NCBI GenBank assembly: GCA_900708905.1
Contig: CAADRB010000058.1
Coordinates: 1,194,472 to 1,258,471 of the forward strand
Origin: Hymenolepis diminuta
Taxonomy: Eukaryota > Platyhelminthes > Cestoda > Cyclophyllidea > Hymenolepididae
DNA length: 64,000 bases
Direction of reading: 5' to 3'
The first letter of the stretch is position 1. Every line of letters begins with the position of its first letter. The notes under the pieces were generated by a model, which worked only from the letters and a program-made list of their open reading frames with translations, had not been told where the DNA came from and did not search any database. The position numbers and the translations under genes were made by a program. This document shows, piece by piece, positions 62,501 through 64,000 of the stretch.

Positions 62501-64000
62501 AAGTGCTGATTTATTCAAAATGTAAAGCCAACACTCAGAAAACTCGCTTAAAACAGCTGGATTTACAGATATTGCTTTTTCTTGAACTTTTAATGAGGTA
62601 TATGAGGCGTATCCGATGACTAGAAAAATTCTGGAAAAGAATTTTGCCTTCAAGTTGAAGTTTGCACCTTCCCAAAGGGGATTATTCATGCAATAGAAAA
62701 GATAAGTGAATAAATTGAAAGAGAAAATAAAGATGAAGCTGTTAGAATTGAGAGAAAGGAGGTTGGAAATCTGCAGGCTTCATGCACAATACCAGATACT
62801 AGTTATTGAAAATATATTGCGGAACTTAGTATTGTAACACAAAATAACAGAACAAACATTGGAAAAAATAACCCATGACGTCAGTCTAAAAATTTGAAAG
62901 GAAACAACTGGTTTCAAATAGAGAGCCACTCAAGACCAATGACTACGAATTGTTATTCAACTCAAGTATTTCAACAATTACACTTATCCCTCAGTTAAAT
63001 AACAACCACATCCTTTTCGGAGTGGACATTGTACACGTTCGCCAAATCGGAGGTCATGGACCCACATCCAAAGGAACAGCATGACTAATAGTTCTGATAT
63101 GAACTGGTCAATAGAGAAGTACGATGTCAATGCCTTGTTTAAAATGAGTGCGTTTGGAATCTACCGTCACTTCTCATCCATTTTGGTTACTGCCTCAAAC
63201 ACAGATACATCTAGGGATAGGAATAAAATAAAGATCTCAACTCGATTTTTTTGTTTTAAAAGGAAGAATGTGCCCACGAGTATCATGTTTGTTTAGCCTC
63301 ATCTTTTTCCTATCTTCTTTAAATTCTACTCAAATCCTTACTCTATTTTTTTCGATTTCTGACAGATTTAAGAGTAGCAATAAAATAGAGTAAAAATAAA
63401 TGTGAAAAACACGGGCCAATTTCTGTAGCTGGAGGGTGGAGTCAGAGGATAGAGAAGGAATAGTTTTTTACAATAATATAATTTACCGCAGAGGAATAAA
63501 ATATCGCAAAATAATAAAATAAAATAATTCCTATCATTACCAACGTTATAAAAATTATTAAAGTACAAAATTAACATGATTGCAAGAGTTAAGTAGATTG
63601 ACAGACTTTATACATGTTCTCTTGCTCTACTTAGCAAAGCTTAAAATATCAAATCATATATGACTATAAAACTACGAAATTTTCCAAATTTATAACCACA
63701 TCCATTAAGATTTCGACATTAAGATCAATGAGATTGCAAAAACCAGTCTCACTTCTAAGCTAATGGTGAAAATATGGGAGCCACAATAGAAATTTCAACA
63801 AAGACAACTTCTACTAGAGTTAACAACAATGGTAAACGTGTCTCGATGAATAGAAGGTGGCTATACAATTTAAATTATTATTGAGAAACAGGAGATTAAT
63901 CTAACAGCTAATTAAGTAATTTACGCTACATAACATTGAGAGAAGGTCGGAAAAGACATTGATTTACGCATCGGCACTAATGTCTATCTTTCAGCTTCCG
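56594..64000. other. Probable 5' intron or upstream region of the headpiece gene
   Basis: The first visible headpiece-gene exon begins at phase 2 behind an acceptor (TTTATGCAG), so the gene continues upstream, to the right. In these 7.4 kb I find no Cys/His-rich LIM-domain exon and no other recognised protein. Open frames at 57111-57350 (minus) and 62477-62689 (minus) are 70-80 codons without known motifs. The stretch is AT-rich with short homopolymers and no obvious repeat. Confidence 0.45.

Noticed and set aside
62477..62689. 70-codon minus-strand open frame
   Set aside because: It has no known motif or splice context, and frames of this length are expected by chance in 64 kb.
1..64000. 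CRISPR arrays, operons, riboswitches, phage or plasmid genes
   Set aside because: No regularly spaced repeats or prokaryotic gene organisation were seen. The genes are spliced animal genes.

Overview
The window looks like nuclear DNA of a flatworm, most likely a tapeworm. It is about two-thirds A+T. Its animal genes are split by very short introns (33-43 nt), there are large stretches without genes, and no bacterial-style operons are present. The species call is inference: short introns at gene 5' ends are known in both cestodes and schistosomes. There is one 22-nt assembly gap at 48215-48236.

Four complete genes and one partial gene can be reconstructed. (1) 6601-8052, minus: an uninterrupted ORF for a NEMP-family (TMEM194) inner nuclear membrane protein. 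(2) 12399-13271, plus: GOLPH3, the Golgi PI4P-binding protein, interrupted by a 33-nt intron that stays open in frame. (3) 26034-29975, minus: an 8-exon SLC36/PAT-type amino acid transporter of 461 aa. (4) 30452-35163, plus: a 5-exon IMPACT homologue of 321 aa (RWD plus UPF0029 domains), head-to-head with the transporter. (5) 36249 to at least 56593, minus: the 3' part of a villin-headpiece actin-binding gene, probably of the abLIM/UNC-115 class. It has 8 phase-consistent exons, one of them a 24-nt microexon, plus one candidate 33-nt microexon.

The rest is mostly AT-rich intergenic or intronic sequence with old repeats. These are a decayed Ty3/gypsy pol relic at about 44685-46680 and a decayed mariner transposase at about 51611-52822, both inside introns of the headpiece gene. 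There is also a dispersed repeat of about 290 bp (424-713 and 2508-2791), diverged tandem repeats near 3966-4345 and 21841-22000, and several fragments of a tRNA-like SINE family. A possible orphan membrane-protein exon lies at 22495-22796.

The genes are ordinary housekeeping or cytoskeletal genes with no shared pathway. The most interesting points are at the level of gene structure: the in-frame micro-intron in GOLPH3, short introns confined to the 5' part of two genes, microexons in the headpiece gene, and a decayed copy of the start of IMPACT exon 4 carrying an in-frame stop. I found no evidence of a previously undescribed biological system.
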